Source of the DNA: Caldifarciminota bacterium
GTDB taxonomy: Bacteria; Hydrothermota; UBA3072
DNA length: 64,000 bases
Assembly (NCBI GenBank): GCA_016930175.1
Contig: JAFGHJ010000004.1
Span: forward strand, 62,001-126,000
Direction of reading: 5' to 3'
Numbering within the stretch: position 1 is the stretch's first letter; each line of letters starts with the position of its first letter. Under the pieces are notes generated by a model that saw only the letters and a list, made by a program, of their open reading frames with translations, did not search any database and was not told the DNA's origin. Position numbers and translations under genes: made by a program. Below, piece after piece: positions 1 to 8,169 of this stretch.

Positions 1-348
1 TAGGTTTTGGTTTTTAGTTTTTAGCCTACCGCCCTTCCAGTATTTTCCTGAGAGAAGGGAATCTACAATGTTCCTGTCGCATATGTCTCCCTTAACGAAA
101 AAATATCGTGGTTCTTGGTTCGTAGTTCCTGGTTCGTAGTTTCCGGAAGAAATGCCGTATTTTTTTTCAACATCTTTCAGGCTTTCAAGATTGCCCGCAT
201 AGGTAAGTTTATCTAAATTTATAATTATAACATCATCGTAATTCTCGAGTTCATGACGAATAAAATTACTTCCTATGAATCCAGCTCCGCCAGTTACAAG
301 AATTGTCTGAAGACAATTCTTGTAATTTTCAACTTTTTTTAAGCTCAT
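1..348 (-). CDS. rfbB: dTDP-glucose 4,6-dehydratase, N-terminal part (runs off the window)
   Basis: The reading frame starts at an ATG at 348 and stays open to the window edge. It shows the Rossmann motif [12 protein letters not shown] near residue 18 and the family signature [12 protein letters not shown], followed by FVKGDICDR. The enzyme makes dTDP-4-keto-6-deoxyglucose for dTDP-rhamnose synthesis in the cytosol. It overlaps the end of rmlC by 20 nt, so the genes are co-transcribed. Two stretches do not fit the family: residues around 65-83 (containing [12 protein letters not shown]) and the last visible residues (RLKTKNQNL). Both are encoded by the same 'ttcgtagttcctgg' / 'tttttagttttta' repeats found in intergenic DNA, so repeats appear to have entered the gene in frame. 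Whether the enzyme is still active cannot be seen from this fragment. Confidence 0.88.
   Translation of the reverse strand, partial: MSLKKVENYKNCLQTILVTGGAGFIGSNFIRHELENYDDVIIINLDKLTYAGNLESLKDVEKKYGISSGNYEPGTTNQEPRYFFVKGDICDRNIVDSLLSGKYWKGGRLKTKNQNL
110..147. repeat. Dispersed repeat family D inside rfbB
   Basis: The string 'ggttcgtagttcctggtt' and its near copies are composed of degenerate 8-9 nt units. The same text occurs in intergenic DNA near 53,945-53,980 and, in related form, at 19,630 and 35,755. Here it is translated as part of RfbB. Confidence 0.8.
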
Positions 349-901
349 ACCTGAAATCTTCTCCTATGTCTTTCAGCAAGGGAAGTTTCTTGTCCTTATC
401 CGATAAAATAGGCTTTCCGTAAAGAGGCCATTCTATTCTTACGGTCGTATCTTTCCAGAAAATGCCTCTATCATGTTCTTTTGAGTATTCCTTGTTTACC
501 TTGTAAGAAATATCCGCTTCTTCGCTCAAAACGAGATAACCATGCGCAAAACCCGCAGGAATAAAAATCATTTTTCTGTTTTCTTCTGAGAGGTAATCGC
601 CAGCCCATTTCCCAAAATAAGGAGAACCTTTTCTTAAATCGACAGCAACATCAAATACTTCTCCTTTTATACACCTTACAAGTTTCGCCTGTTCCATCGG
701 AGGTATTTGATAATGTAGTCCTCTGAGCACGTTTTTTTTGGAACTCGAATGATTATCCTGTATGAAGTTTTCCTTAATTCCCACTTTTTCGAAGGCTGAT
801 TTTTTATAAGTTTCCATAAAAATACCTCTTTCGTCATTAAAAACTTGCGGAGTTACAATAATTAAATCCGGTATAGAAAGTTTCTTGAATTTAAAGTCCA
901 C
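329..901 (-). CDS. rmlC: dTDP-4-dehydrorhamnose 3,5-epimerase
   Basis: The 190-residue protein is full length for the RmlC cupin family. It contains [13 protein letters not shown] near the N-terminus, [20 protein letters not shown] (the loop with the catalytic His) and [15 protein letters not shown]. It epimerises dTDP-4-keto-6-deoxyglucose at C3 and C5 in the rhamnose pathway. It lies 11 nt downstream of rmlD and overlaps rfbB, giving the order rmlD-rmlC-rfbB on the minus strand. The ATG at 901 is preceded by AGGAGAATAAAA, a good ribosome site. Confidence 0.95.
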   Translation of the reverse strand: MDFKFKKLSIPDLIIVTPQVFNDERGIFMETYKKSAFEKVGIKENFIQDNHSSSKKNVLRGLHYQIPPMEQAKLVRCIKGEVFDVAVDLRKGSPYFGKWAGDYLSEENRKMIFIPAGFAHGYLVLSEEADISYKVNKEYSKEHDRGIFWKDTTVRIEWPLYGKPILSDKDKKLPLLKDIGEDFRYELKKS

Positions 902-912
902 TTTTTATTCTC

Positions 913-1851
913 CTAAGTTTTCAATGTATCCAGAAAAGAAGCCAGAGATTCTTTCCAATGCGGCATTATATCAAGGTTCTGTAACTTTAGCATATAATTC
1001 TCGAGCGCCGAGTTTTTGGGTCTCCTTGCCGGGTTTTTCAATTTGTTGCTTTCGATTGCTAAAAGCTTAAAATCTTTTTGGATTCCTGGAATAAAGCTTT
1101 TTGTCTTCAATTTAAAATTTAAAGATTTGCAATCCTTGACTTCTGCCACGTATCCGATATTCTTGAAAATTTCACACGCAAATTCAAACCATGAGCAGGA
1201 ACCCTGGCAGGTAGCATGATAAGTTCCATAGAAGTCCGTCGGCATCAATTTTTTTATCTGTTCAATTACATTGAAAGTCCAGGTAGGAGAACCAAATTGG
1301 TCATTTACTACTTGAATTTTTTTCTTCTTTTTGGCCAAATCTATCATCTTCTTTATAAAATTTACACCATTCGTACCGTAGAGCCAGCCTATCCTCATTA
1401 TGAAAAATCTATTTAATTGTTCTCTTACAAAGTTCTCTCCAAGAAGCTTTGACATACCGTAAATCGTTTTAGGATTCGGGGCATCGTATTCATAATATAC
1501 TCCGTCTTTCTCCCCGTCAAAAACGTAATCGGTACTTATATAGAAAAATTTGGCGTCTACTTTTTTTGCTGCTATAGCTAGATTTCTTGTTCCAATCGCG
1601 TTGACTTTAAAAGCCTTTTCTTTTTCTTTTTCACACTTGTCCACATCGGTAAAAGCCGCGGAATGAATTATTCCATTTGGCCTTGTGTCCATTATAAAAC
1701 TGTTTACGGCTTTAAACTTTGAAATATCGAAATCTTTCTTGTCTACAGCAATGACCTCATACTCTCCCGCCAGCGAGTCAGCCAATTCCGACCCGAGTTG
1801 GCCTTCCGCTCCTGTAATTAGTATACGTGGCGACCTTATATCTTCAAACAC
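913..1851 (-). CDS. rmlD: dTDP-4-dehydrorhamnose reductase
   Basis: This is an RmlD short-chain reductase of about 312 residues, with the nucleotide motif ITGAEGQLGSELA, the catalytic pair in YGMSKLLGE, and IRIGWLYG-type sequence (IMRIGWLYGTNG). It carries out the last step to dTDP-L-rhamnose. I place the start at the GTG at 1851 rather than further upstream: a promoter (TTGACA, 17 nt, TATCTT) has its -10 box at 1857-1862, so upstream codons would not be in the mRNA. The start codon then lies 5 nt from the -10 box, which implies a leaderless transcript. It heads the operon rmlD-rmlC-rfbB. Confidence 0.9.
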   Translation of the reverse strand: MFEDIRSPRILITGAEGQLGSELADSLAGEYEVIAVDKKDFDISKFKAVNSFIMDTRPNGIIHSAAFTDVDKCEKEKEKAFKVNAIGTRNLAIAAKKVDAKFFYISTDYVFDGEKDGVYYEYDAPNPKTIYGMSKLLGENFVREQLNRFFIMRIGWLYGTNGVNFIKKMIDLAKKKKKIQVVNDQFGSPTWTFNVIEQIKKLMPTDFYGTYHATCQGSCSWFEFACEIFKNIGYVAEVKDCKSLNFKLKTKSFIPGIQKDFKLLAIESNKLKNPARRPKNSALENYMLKLQNLDIMPHWKESLASFLDTLKT

Positions 1852-1856
1852 CTTTA

Positions 1857-1885
1857 AAGATAAGGGCAAAAAAAGCATTTGTCAA
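1857..1885 (-). promoter_or_regulatory. Sigma70-type promoter of rmlDC-rfbB
   Basis: On the minus strand, TTGACA (1880-1885) and TATCTT (1857-1862) are 17 nt apart. The proposed GTG start of rmlD follows 5 nt after the -10 box. Confidence 0.7.
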
Positions 1886-2009
1886 TAGGTTTAAATCGGG
1901 GAGGCTATAAATTGGTTGGTCTGTGGGTCCGAACATCCCTACATCATATCTCCTAACTTTACCCCAGTCCCTTTAAATGCCTTTGAAAATAATGTGGAAT
2001 TTGATGTTT

Positions 2010-2048
2010 AAATTACACATTTCTTTCCGCGACCAGAATGTGTAATTT
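2010..2048. repeat. REP-type hairpin left of the transposase
   Basis: Perfect 12-nt arms 'aaattacacatt' (2010-2021) and 'aatgtgtaattt' (2037-2048) enclose a 15-nt loop 'tctttccgcgaccag'. A G-rich tail 'gggggtgg' follows. The right-hand copies at 2954-2990 and 3009-3047 have the same arms and the same tail, but the loop reads in the opposite orientation. Confidence 0.85.
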
Positions 2049-2059
2049 GGGGGTGGTTT

Positions 2060-2917
2060 TCAGGTGAGGATGTTGTAAAAAGTTTTGCGGCTTATTTCCA
2101 ATAGGTCGCATATTTCCTTTATTGTATAACCGCTGGCATGGAGTTGTTGAACCAGGTATTTTCTGGCTTTTTTCTCTTTTGGTTTTATTATTCTGGTCTT
2201 TTTTCGGAAATTCTCGATCGTTTCGTCGACTTCTGAGTCTTTTTTGTAGAACCTTTTTGCTGTCCATTTGGCTTTTTCAACAAATAAATTTACCGATTCT
2301 GTGCTTATAAGATTGCCGCCCGGGATTTTGCGGGATTCTTTTAATATTTCGCAGTATTTTTTTCTTGCGTTCTTCTCTTTCAGATCGAGCAGATGAAGAA
2401 TTTCACCTGAATCTATAAAAGTTTTTTTGGGTTTGTCGAGATAAAGTCGAAGAGAACTCCATCTGTAGTCGTTGAGATTTTCTGCCAGGTTTGCTTTGAA
2501 GGGATTGAGATGTATGTATAGTGAAGCGGCGAGAAGATATGCGTCATCATTGCACAGGCTCGATCTGAACCTGCCGCAGAAGACATGGCCTTTTCTTTCG
2601 TATTTGATATTGTAGTAAATTGCGTAAGTTCGGAACAGGTGCCGCATTGCTTCCGAAAGGTTCTTCTTGCTTATTCTTAACAAAAGATGCAGATGGTTTG
2701 GCAGGAGTGAGAAACAAAAGATATTTAAATCGAATTTTTCGGTTGTTTCTTTTAATATAGAGAGAAACTTTAAGTAATCGCTATTTTCTACGAAAACAAT
2801 TTCCTTGCCTGGCGCCCTTTGAGTGATGTGATAAGTAGCTCCCTCGAAGATGATTCTATTTTTTATTGTTAGATAGCCTTTGATTTCTTTGTTTTTTATT
2901 TTGTCCATGATATCCAT
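2060..2917 (-). CDS. REP-associated tyrosine (IS200/Y1-type) transposase
   Basis: The 285-residue protein begins with the Y1 transposase fold: GATYHITQRAPGKEIVF, then the HUH metal site LLPNHLHLLL (His75, His77), and the helix SLYIHLNPFKANL, whose Tyr134 is the likely nucleophile. A C-terminal helix-turn-helix (TIKEICDLLEISRKTFYNIL) is typical of the larger members of the RAYT family. Such proteins cut and join single-stranded DNA at palindromic REP elements, and REP-like hairpins lie on both sides of this gene. The gene appears intact. Its promoter (2924-2951) puts the -10 box 6 nt before the ATG, so the mRNA should be leaderless. It separates rmlD from rmlA, which may have been neighbours before insertion. 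Confidence 0.9.
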   Translation of the reverse strand: MDIMDKIKNKEIKGYLTIKNRIIFEGATYHITQRAPGKEIVFVENSDYLKFLSILKETTEKFDLNIFCFSLLPNHLHLLLRISKKNLSEAMRHLFRTYAIYYNIKYERKGHVFCGRFRSSLCNDDAYLLAASLYIHLNPFKANLAENLNDYRWSSLRLYLDKPKKTFIDSGEILHLLDLKEKNARKKYCEILKESRKIPGGNLISTESVNLFVEKAKWTAKRFYKKDSEVDETIENFRKKTRIIKPKEKKARKYLVQQLHASGYTIKEICDLLEISRKTFYNILT

Positions 2918-2923
2918 GTCTAC

Positions 2924-2951
2924 AGTATACGGAAAATATTCCTCTTGTCAA
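2924..2951 (-). promoter_or_regulatory. Promoter of the RAYT transposase
   Basis: TTGACA (2946-2951), 16 nt, TATACT (2924-2929) on the minus strand. The ATG at 2917 follows the -10 box by 6 nt and there is no ribosome site. Confidence 0.75.
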
Positions 2952-2953
2952 CC

Positions 2954-3047
2954 AATTACACAAATTGGTCGCGGAAGAAAGTGTGTAGTTTGGAGGTGGA
3001 AAAGGTGCCAAATTACACATTCTGGTCGCGGAAGAAGGTGTGTAGTT
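2954..3047. repeat. Two REP-type hairpins right of the transposase
   Basis: Copy one (2954-2990) has arms aattacac/gtgtagtt with one mismatch. Copy two (3009-3047) has arms aaattacac/gtgtagttt. Both share the loop 'ggtcgcggaagaa' and a G-rich tail. They are in direct tandem with a spacing of about 55 nt, like paired REPs. Confidence 0.85.
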
Positions 3048-3070
3048 TGGGGGTGGGGGAGTGTTGTCCC

Positions 3071-3099
3071 TTGACTTTGCCCACCATTCCCTTTAAATT
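3071..3099 (+). promoter_or_regulatory. rmlA promoter, member of a recurring leader element
   Basis: TTGACT (3071-3076), 17 nt, TAAATT (3094-3099). The block 'cccttgacttt' through 'ccctttaaatt' recurs before the FkbM gene at 8125 and the flippase at 9178. The downstream 'atattagacaa.tatgat' is also shared with 9178. Confidence 0.6.
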
Positions 3100-3158
3100 A
3101 GGGTTCAAAAATATTAGACAAATATGATTTTTATACATTTGAATCTTATGGAGATTGA

Positions 3159-4034
3159 ATGAAGGGAATTATCTTGGCCGGCGGGCAGGGGACAAGGCTT
3201 TATCCCATAACTCAGGTAATAACGAAGCAGCTTTTACCTGTGTATGACAAGCCGATGATTTATTACCCCCTTTCTGTTCTGATGTTAGCCGGTATTAATG
3301 AAATACTTATAATCTCCACTCCTAAGGATTTAGAGCGTTATAGAGCATTGTTTGGGGATGGTTCCAGCCTCGGATTAAGGTTCAGCTATGAAGAACAGCC
3401 GGAGCCAAACGGAATAGCTGAAGCGTTTATAATAGGCGAGAAGTTTATCGGGGCGGATAATGTTTGTCTTGTGTTGGGAGATAACATTTTTTACGGGCAG
3501 GGCTTATCCGGAATATTAAAGAGTTCCGTAAATCAGATTGAGGAAGAGGGGGGAGGTGTAATTTTCGGGTACAGTGTGAGTAATCCGGAAAGATATGGTG
3601 TGATTGAGTTCGATGACGATGAAAAAGTAATATCCATTGAAGAAAAGCCTGAAAGACCAAAATCGAATTATGCTGTAACCGGTCTATATTTCTATGATAA
3701 TGATGTAATCGATATAGCTAAATCATTAAATCCCTCCCGTAGAGGAGAATTAGAAATTACGGATGTAAATAATGATTATCTTAAAAGAAAAGAATTAAGC
3801 GTAAAACTTCTTGGAAGAGGTTTTGCCTGGCTTGATACGGGAACATACGATGATTTGTTGGAAGCGGCAAAATATATAGCTACAATGGAGAGCCGCCAGG
3901 GATTGAAAATAGGCTGCATCGAGGAAATTGCGTATAGGATGAAGTTTATTAGTAAAGAGGAATTATTAAAAATTTCCGAAAAATACGATAAAAACAATTA
4001 CGGCGAATATCTCAGGAAAATTTTGAAGAAGTAA
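3159..4034 (+). CDS. rmlA: Glucose-1-phosphate thymidylyltransferase
   Basis: The 291-residue protein is a complete RmlA. It opens with the nucleotide-binding motif [18 protein letters not shown], followed by [30 protein letters not shown] and a C-terminal GFAWLDTGT. It joins dTTP and glucose-1-phosphate to make dTDP-glucose, the first step to dTDP-rhamnose. An ATGGAGATTGA ribosome site precedes the ATG. It lies on the opposite strand from the other rml genes, with the transposase between, so the rhamnose cluster looks rearranged. Confidence 0.96.
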   Translation: MKGIILAGGQGTRLYPITQVITKQLLPVYDKPMIYYPLSVLMLAGINEILIISTPKDLERYRALFGDGSSLGLRFSYEEQPEPNGIAEAFIIGEKFIGADNVCLVLGDNIFYGQGLSGILKSSVNQIEEEGGGVIFGYSVSNPERYGVIEFDDDEKVISIEEKPERPKSNYAVTGLYFYDNDVIDIAKSLNPSRRGELEITDVNNDYLKRKELSVKLLGRGFAWLDTGTYDDLLEAAKYIATMESRQGLKIGCIEEIAYRMKFISKEELLKISEKYDKNNYGEYLRKILKK

Positions 4035-4049
4035 AAAGCCAATCTCCCT

Positions 4050-4160
4050 GAAACCCTAAACTGTAGTTCACGCAAAGCACACAAAGTTTTTAAACTGTTA
4101 ATCTGTTTGTCGGTTTGAAGAAAGACGGCTGACCACGGACGGCAGACCGGAGTAACAACG
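4050..4160. repeat. Dispersed repeats (families A and E) downstream of rmlA
   Basis: 'cacgcaaagcacacaaag' (family A) is followed by 'gacggctgaccacggacgg' (family E). The gap 4035-4304 otherwise holds only the epimerase remnant. Confidence 0.7.
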
Positions 4161-4163
4161 AAT

Positions 4164-4229
4164 CTATGAACCGGCGACCTGTTCCTTAATCCACGGATAT
4201 GTTTTTTCGAGGCCTTCTTTTAGGGTGGT
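4164..4229 (-). pseudogene. Remnant: last 21 codons of a sugar-nucleotide epimerase
   Basis: Read on the minus strand, 66 nt encode TTLKEGLEKTYPWIKEQ plus four residues and a stop. This matches the C-terminus of the intact epimerase at 19,682-20,641, which ends STTLKEGIEKTYPWIAEQ before its own short tail. The match stops sharply at 4229, beyond which the frame loses all similarity. The piece is therefore a scar left when a second epimerase gene was deleted or replaced, probably together with arrival of the cys genes next door. Confidence 0.75.
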
Positions 4230-4304
4230 GTTTAAAAACTATGCAACAAAAGATACGAATATTATAAGAATTATAAAGTAAATACTAAATCCTAATAAAT
4301 TTTC

Positions 4305-5557
4305 TCAGGTGATAATACCACCTGCTACCACATCGTTGCCCCTAACCAGGACAAATCTCCCCATCTCTTTAACAGCATTGAATTTTGTAAAAACAAGTGG
4401 TTTTTTTGTTTTTATTTCGACTTCACCTATTTCAAGATTGTCAATTGAAGAAGCATTTTTCTCCAATATTTTAAGAGAGGAAGAGTCTATCCTCTCTTTA
4501 ATTTCCGAAATATCAACTTTAGTCTCCTGTGTTGCCAAACGAAGACCTATTTTTTCTCCTTTAGTGAAAGCCTTTTTTGACAACCATATAAGACTGGAAC
4601 TAATCTTGTCATCTATAGCAAGCTCTTTTTCTTCACTGCAAAGAACATTTCCCCTTTCTAGGAAAACAGGATCATTGGTCATAACTCCTATTGATTCACC
4701 CGCAACTGCATTATCTGTCGATTCGTTAAACTTCTCAATGGATTTTACAGTAGTCCTACCTCCACCAGGGAGTATTCTGACTTCCATTCCACTGTAAAGA
4801 GTTCCCGCTTCGATTCTTCCTACCGCAATTCTCTTACCGGATATTTTATAAACATCCTGTATTGGAAAAATAAGACCTTTATCCTCAGGAGGAACCTCAT
4901 TCACCAGAGAATCGAGCGATTCAAGGACAGTCATACTTTTATACCACTTCATATTCTCAGAATGCCTGGCAACATTGTCTCCTTTCAACGCTGAAATGGG
5001 TATATAGAAATCCGGATCCAAATTTACCGAATTGAGGAACTTGTGAACTTCCTCTTTGAGGCGATTGAAATAAATCTCTTCGTAATTTACAATATCCATT
5101 TTATTTATAACTACAATTATTTGTGTCAGTCCTAACATTGAAACCAGATTCGCGTGCCGTCTTGTCTGCTTCCCAACACCTTCATTTGCATCCACAATCA
5201 GCAATGCGGCTTCTGCTTGAGAAGCCCCAGTTAGCATATTTTTAACAAACTCGACATGACCCGGAGCATCTATAATAATATATGCTCTTTTTTCGGTATG
5301 GAAAAAAGTGTGAGCAGTATCTATCGTTATTCCTTGTTCTCTTTCTTCCCTCAGGTGATCCATAATAAAAGCAAACTCTATTTTCCCATCCATTTTTTCT
5401 TCCGACGCTTTCTTAAGTTCAGTAATTTTATCGGGGGTAGAGAATTCGTATCGTAAAAAAGACGCCCGATTAGAGTAGATTTACCGTGATCAATATGTCC
5501 GACTAAAACAAACTTTAGAGGATTTTCACAAGACACAAGAGACCTACATATATCCAA
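4305..5557 (-). pseudogene. cysN: Sulfate adenylyltransferase subunit 1 (GTPase), frameshifted
   Basis: Two frames together give an essentially complete CysN. The upstream frame (from a TTG near 5557, overlapping the end of cysD) carries the P-loop [10 protein letters not shown] and [10 protein letters not shown]. The downstream frame carries GITID, DAPGHVEFVKNM, NKMD and SALKGDN, then the two beta-barrel domains. The switch lies at a run of five G (five C on the coding strand, 5433-5437), where adding one base would restore [17 protein letters not shown]. The separate downstream part alone (362 residues from 5393) lacks the P-loop and cannot bind GTP. The cause may be a true mutation, a phase-variable tract or a sequencing error. 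CysN with CysD makes APS from ATP and sulfate. There is no fused APS kinase. Confidence 0.88.
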
Positions 5558-6344
5558 GAGCTCGAAGCTTCTGCATCATGTAGTCAGATTCTTTATCCTG
5601 TGCTCTGCCACTTCTCTCGGAAACATCTGTTTCCTTAAGCTCTTGAATTATTTTATCTAGAGTATCGGCATTCGATTCAACCGGACTAACACATGGCTGA
5701 CAACCTATACTCCTGAACCTTTTGCCGTTTTTAGCAAAATATAAACCCACTACCGGGATTTCTTCTCTTTTAATATATTCCCAAATATCTAATTCCGTCC
5801 AACCAAGAAGAGGATGCACCCGCAGGTGTTCTTCTTCTTTGGCTTTTGATTTATATTGGTCCCATAGCTCTGGAGGTTGATTTTTATAATCCCATTCGAA
5901 ATCTTCATCCCTGGGTGAGAAAACCCTTTCTTTGGCTCTTATTCCATGTTCGTCTCTTCTTATCCCAAGGTAAAGAGCCCTAAACCCGTACTTATTTATA
6001 GCATCCTTTAAGGCATTGGTTTTCAACTGGGTACAACATTCCAACTTAGCTTTGTTGGGGCCCATACCATTGGCAATAGCTTCTTCATTACGATGCACAA
6101 TGAGTTTAAGATTCCATTTCTTTGTGTATTCATCTCTAAATTTGTAAATCTCTTTAAATTTATAACTGGTATCTATATGAACTACCGGAAAAGGCACTTC
6201 TCCCAGAAAAGCTTTCCTTATAAGATGCAACAGCGTTGTAGAATCTTTACCGATAGACCACAAAGACGCCACTTTTTGAAACTGATTATAGGCTTCTCTT
6301 ATAATATATATACTATTGTTTTCTAATTTATCTAAATGATCCAT
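5544..6344 (-). CDS. cysD: Sulfate adenylyltransferase subunit 2
   Basis: The 266-residue protein has the PP-loop of the PAPS reductase/CysD family ([13 protein letters not shown] near residue 30), [33 protein letters not shown] and [12 protein letters not shown]. It adenylates sulfate in the CysDN complex. The start follows AGGGAGCATA. It is the first gene of a cysD-cysN operon and overlaps the proposed start of cysN. No sulfotransferase, APS kinase or APS reductase is visible in the window, so the sulfate acceptor is unknown. Its place in a polysaccharide region suggests activated sulfate for glycan sulfation, which is an inference. Confidence 0.93.
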   Translation of the reverse strand: MDHLDKLENNSIYIIREAYNQFQKVASLWSIGKDSTTLLHLIRKAFLGEVPFPVVHIDTSYKFKEIYKFRDEYTKKWNLKLIVHRNEEAIANGMGPNKAKLECCTQLKTNALKDAINKYGFRALYLGIRRDEHGIRAKERVFSPRDEDFEWDYKNQPPELWDQYKSKAKEEEHLRVHPLLGWTELDIWEYIKREEIPVVGLYFAKNGKRFRSIGCQPCVSPVESNADTLDKIIQELKETDVSERSGRAQDKESDYMMQKLRALGYM

Positions 6345-6374
6345 TATGCTCCCTTTACGAATAGATTCCGAAAT

Positions 6375-6402
6375 ATATTAACCTTTTAACCTTTAATGTC
6401 AA
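6375..6402 (-). promoter_or_regulatory. Promoter of cysDN
   Basis: TTGACA (6397-6402), 16 nt, TAATAT (6375-6380) on the minus strand, about 30 nt before the cysD ATG. Confidence 0.65.
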
Positions 6403-6538
6403 GTTTTTATAATCCTGCTTATCTCTCTGGCTTTTTTCTTTAGGAGGGGAAATATTAGGGCTTAAACCTACGATTATGTAAACGGATAAACAATCTCAAT
6501 TTTTTGTTAACAAGTAAAAAAATTAGCATTAGGGAAAT

Positions 6539-6664
6539 ATGAAGAGGCTCTATCCCATTATACTACTGACAGACTTTATTATCACTATTGAAACAGTTTC
6601 TGCAACAATAGAATCCAAACAGTATATAAAGAAAAACGATAAAAATTCTTTAAAGAAATATTAA
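6539..6664 (+). CDS. Possible 41-residue peptide with signal-like N-terminus
   Basis: ATG at 6539 opens 41 codons. The first 20 residues (MKRLYPIILLTDFIITIETV) resemble a signal peptide or membrane anchor, and the rest is Lys/Asn rich. 'aggga' lies about 4 nt before the ATG. It ends 1 nt before the converging phosphodiesterase gene. I do not recognise it, and it could be a remnant or chance. The gap 6403-6538 shows nothing else. Confidence 0.25.
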   Translation: MKRLYPIILLTDFIITIETVSATIESKQYIKKNDKNSLKKY

Positions 6665-6665
6665 T

Positions 6666-7949
6666 TTACTTTCCAAGTAAGATCCTCAAGGGATCCTGAA
6701 TTGAATTTACTTCCTGTAGCTTTATTCCCCTTCCAAATATTACAGCATCATCATAAGTATGCATACCATCTATTGTACCAGGTTTTTGGCAAAGCTCGCC
6801 AGTATTTACATTCCCTTTCAAATCAAAACCCCACTTAGGATGAATGATTATATCTGCCGCATTACCGATATAAGCTCCGGAATATATCTCTTCCCGGAAA
6901 AAAGCTCTCTCGATTATTTGTTCCCCTTTGGGTGATTTTAATCCCAGTAATTTCTCCTTTAATTCCTGTCTAACCATCCCATATTTACTAACTGGAACCG
7001 ACCCTTTTTCTTCTCTCCCTTCAAGATTAATAAAAACTCTACCTGGAATAAGAGAATAGGCAATTGAATCTTTTGAAAGGGCCGTAATATTATCAGGGTC
7101 ATCGGTTTGCCAAAGTAAATACCCTTCTTCTTCCAGGAAGTGATTGATTTGAACATTATATTTGACTCTGCAAAAACCATGATCTGATAAAACAATAAAT
7201 ACGTCCTCATTATTTAACAATGAATAAGTCTTCCCTATCCATTCATCAAGTTTAGAATAAAATTTTTCAAAATCCCCTTTGAACTCACCGTCATCTTCAT
7301 AATCTCCCCAGAAGAAATGGTTAATCCTATCCGTTTCCATTATATGACATTGAGCAAGAAAATAATCATCCTTCCCCAGTAAATCAAAGAATACTTCCAT
7401 TCTTATATCAAGTGCCCTATGTAACTCGTCCATAAATCTTCTTCTATTCGTATGACCGATCCTTGGATCAACATCGATGATATAACCTTTTTGCTTCAAA
7501 TATCCAACATAGGAAGAAGGATAAACTACTTTTTCAATACCTGGAGTAAGAAAACCGGATATCAAAATTCCATTAACTTCCTCCGGTGGGTAAGTAACGG
7601 GAACATTCATCACAAGAACTTTCTTGCCTTTTTCGGAGGCTTGCTTCCAAAGGGTTTTTTCCGTTCTATCATTTGCAAGGGGAATTTTTAGTACGAAAGG
7701 CTGGGTACTGCGATCAACAAAACCAAAAATGGAATGTTCTCCCGGATTTTTACCTGTCATATAAGAACTCCATGCCACGGAGGATACTGTGGGATAAACC
7801 GAGTTATATTTTTTTAAGCCTCCATTCTCCGTAGTTATCATCTTTATGTTTTTAAATTTTCCCTCATCCGTTCCACTTTTCAAAAAACTGTACGGAACAC
7901 CATCAATACCTAAAATGACTATCCTTCTATTTTTTTTCTTGAAAAACAT
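6666..7949 (-). CDS. Alkaline-phosphatase-superfamily phosphodiesterase (type I PDE/nucleotide pyrophosphatase-like)
   Basis: The 427-residue protein has the metal-ligand set of the superfamily: ILGIDGVP (Asp16), a Thr nucleophile in YPTVSSVAW (Thr54), METDRINHFFW, VLSDHGF and GMHTYDDA. There is no clear signal peptide, so it is probably cytosolic or peripheral. These enzymes hydrolyse or transfer phospho-groups; the substrate here is unknown. A second member lies at 14,084 within the same polysaccharide region, and related proteins are common in such loci. The ATG at 7949 has AAGGAAATATTTTA before it. Confidence 0.85.
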   Translation of the reverse strand: MFFKKKNRRIVILGIDGVPYSFLKSGTDEGKFKNIKMITTENGGLKKYNSVYPTVSSVAWSSYMTGKNPGEHSIFGFVDRSTQPFVLKIPLANDRTEKTLWKQASEKGKKVLVMNVPVTYPPEEVNGILISGFLTPGIEKVVYPSSYVGYLKQKGYIIDVDPRIGHTNRRRFMDELHRALDIRMEVFFDLLGKDDYFLAQCHIMETDRINHFFWGDYEDDGEFKGDFEKFYSKLDEWIGKTYSLLNNEDVFIVLSDHGFCRVKYNVQINHFLEEEGYLLWQTDDPDNITALSKDSIAYSLIPGRVFINLEGREEKGSVPVSKYGMVRQELKEKLLGLKSPKGEQIIERAFFREEIYSGAYIGNAADIIIHPKWGFDLKGNVNTGELCQKPGTIDGMHTYDDAVIFGRGIKLQEVNSIQDPLRILLGK

Positions 7950-7961
7950 TAAAATATTTCC

Positions 7962-8066
7962 TTATAAAACTTTGATTAAAGTAGCCAAACCAAGAGAGGT
8001 TGTTATGAGTCCAATTGCAGTAACGTGTTTTCTACTTTGCTCAAATTGTTTATCGTTGCCTCCCAA
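7962..8066 (-). CDS. Possible 34-residue membrane peptide
   Basis: A TTG at 8066 could start a 34-codon frame ending 12 nt before the phosphodiesterase ATG. It has a charged first half and a hydrophobic second half (AIGLITTSLGLATLI), like a single membrane helix. It lies between the promoter at 8085-8112 and the downstream gene, so it would be co-transcribed. No family is recognised and the start codon is uncertain. Confidence 0.3.
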   Translation of the reverse strand: MGGNDKQFEQSRKHVTAIGLITTSLGLATLIKVL

Positions 8067-8084
8067 CAGAAAATTTGCAGAATT

Positions 8085-8155
8085 ACATTAATGCTTTGGC
8101 TTTTAAAGTCAAGGGCAGTATGTACCCTTGACTTTCCCACCCATCCCTTTAAATT
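8085..8155. promoter_or_regulatory. Divergent promoters sharing an 11-bp inverted repeat
   Basis: Arms aaagtcaaggg (8105-8115) and cccttgacttt (8125-8135) are a perfect inverted repeat around 9 nt. Each arm holds a -35 box (TTGACT). On the minus strand -10 TAATGT is at 8085-8090; on the plus strand -10 TAAATT is at 8150-8155. Spacers are 16 nt in both directions. Confidence 0.65.
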
Positions 8156-8169
8156 CAAGGTTGGGAATT

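Noticed and set aside
2013..2267. Minus-strand 84-codon frame overlapping the transposase 3' end
   Set aside because: It is in a different frame inside the intact transposase gene and runs into the REP hairpin.
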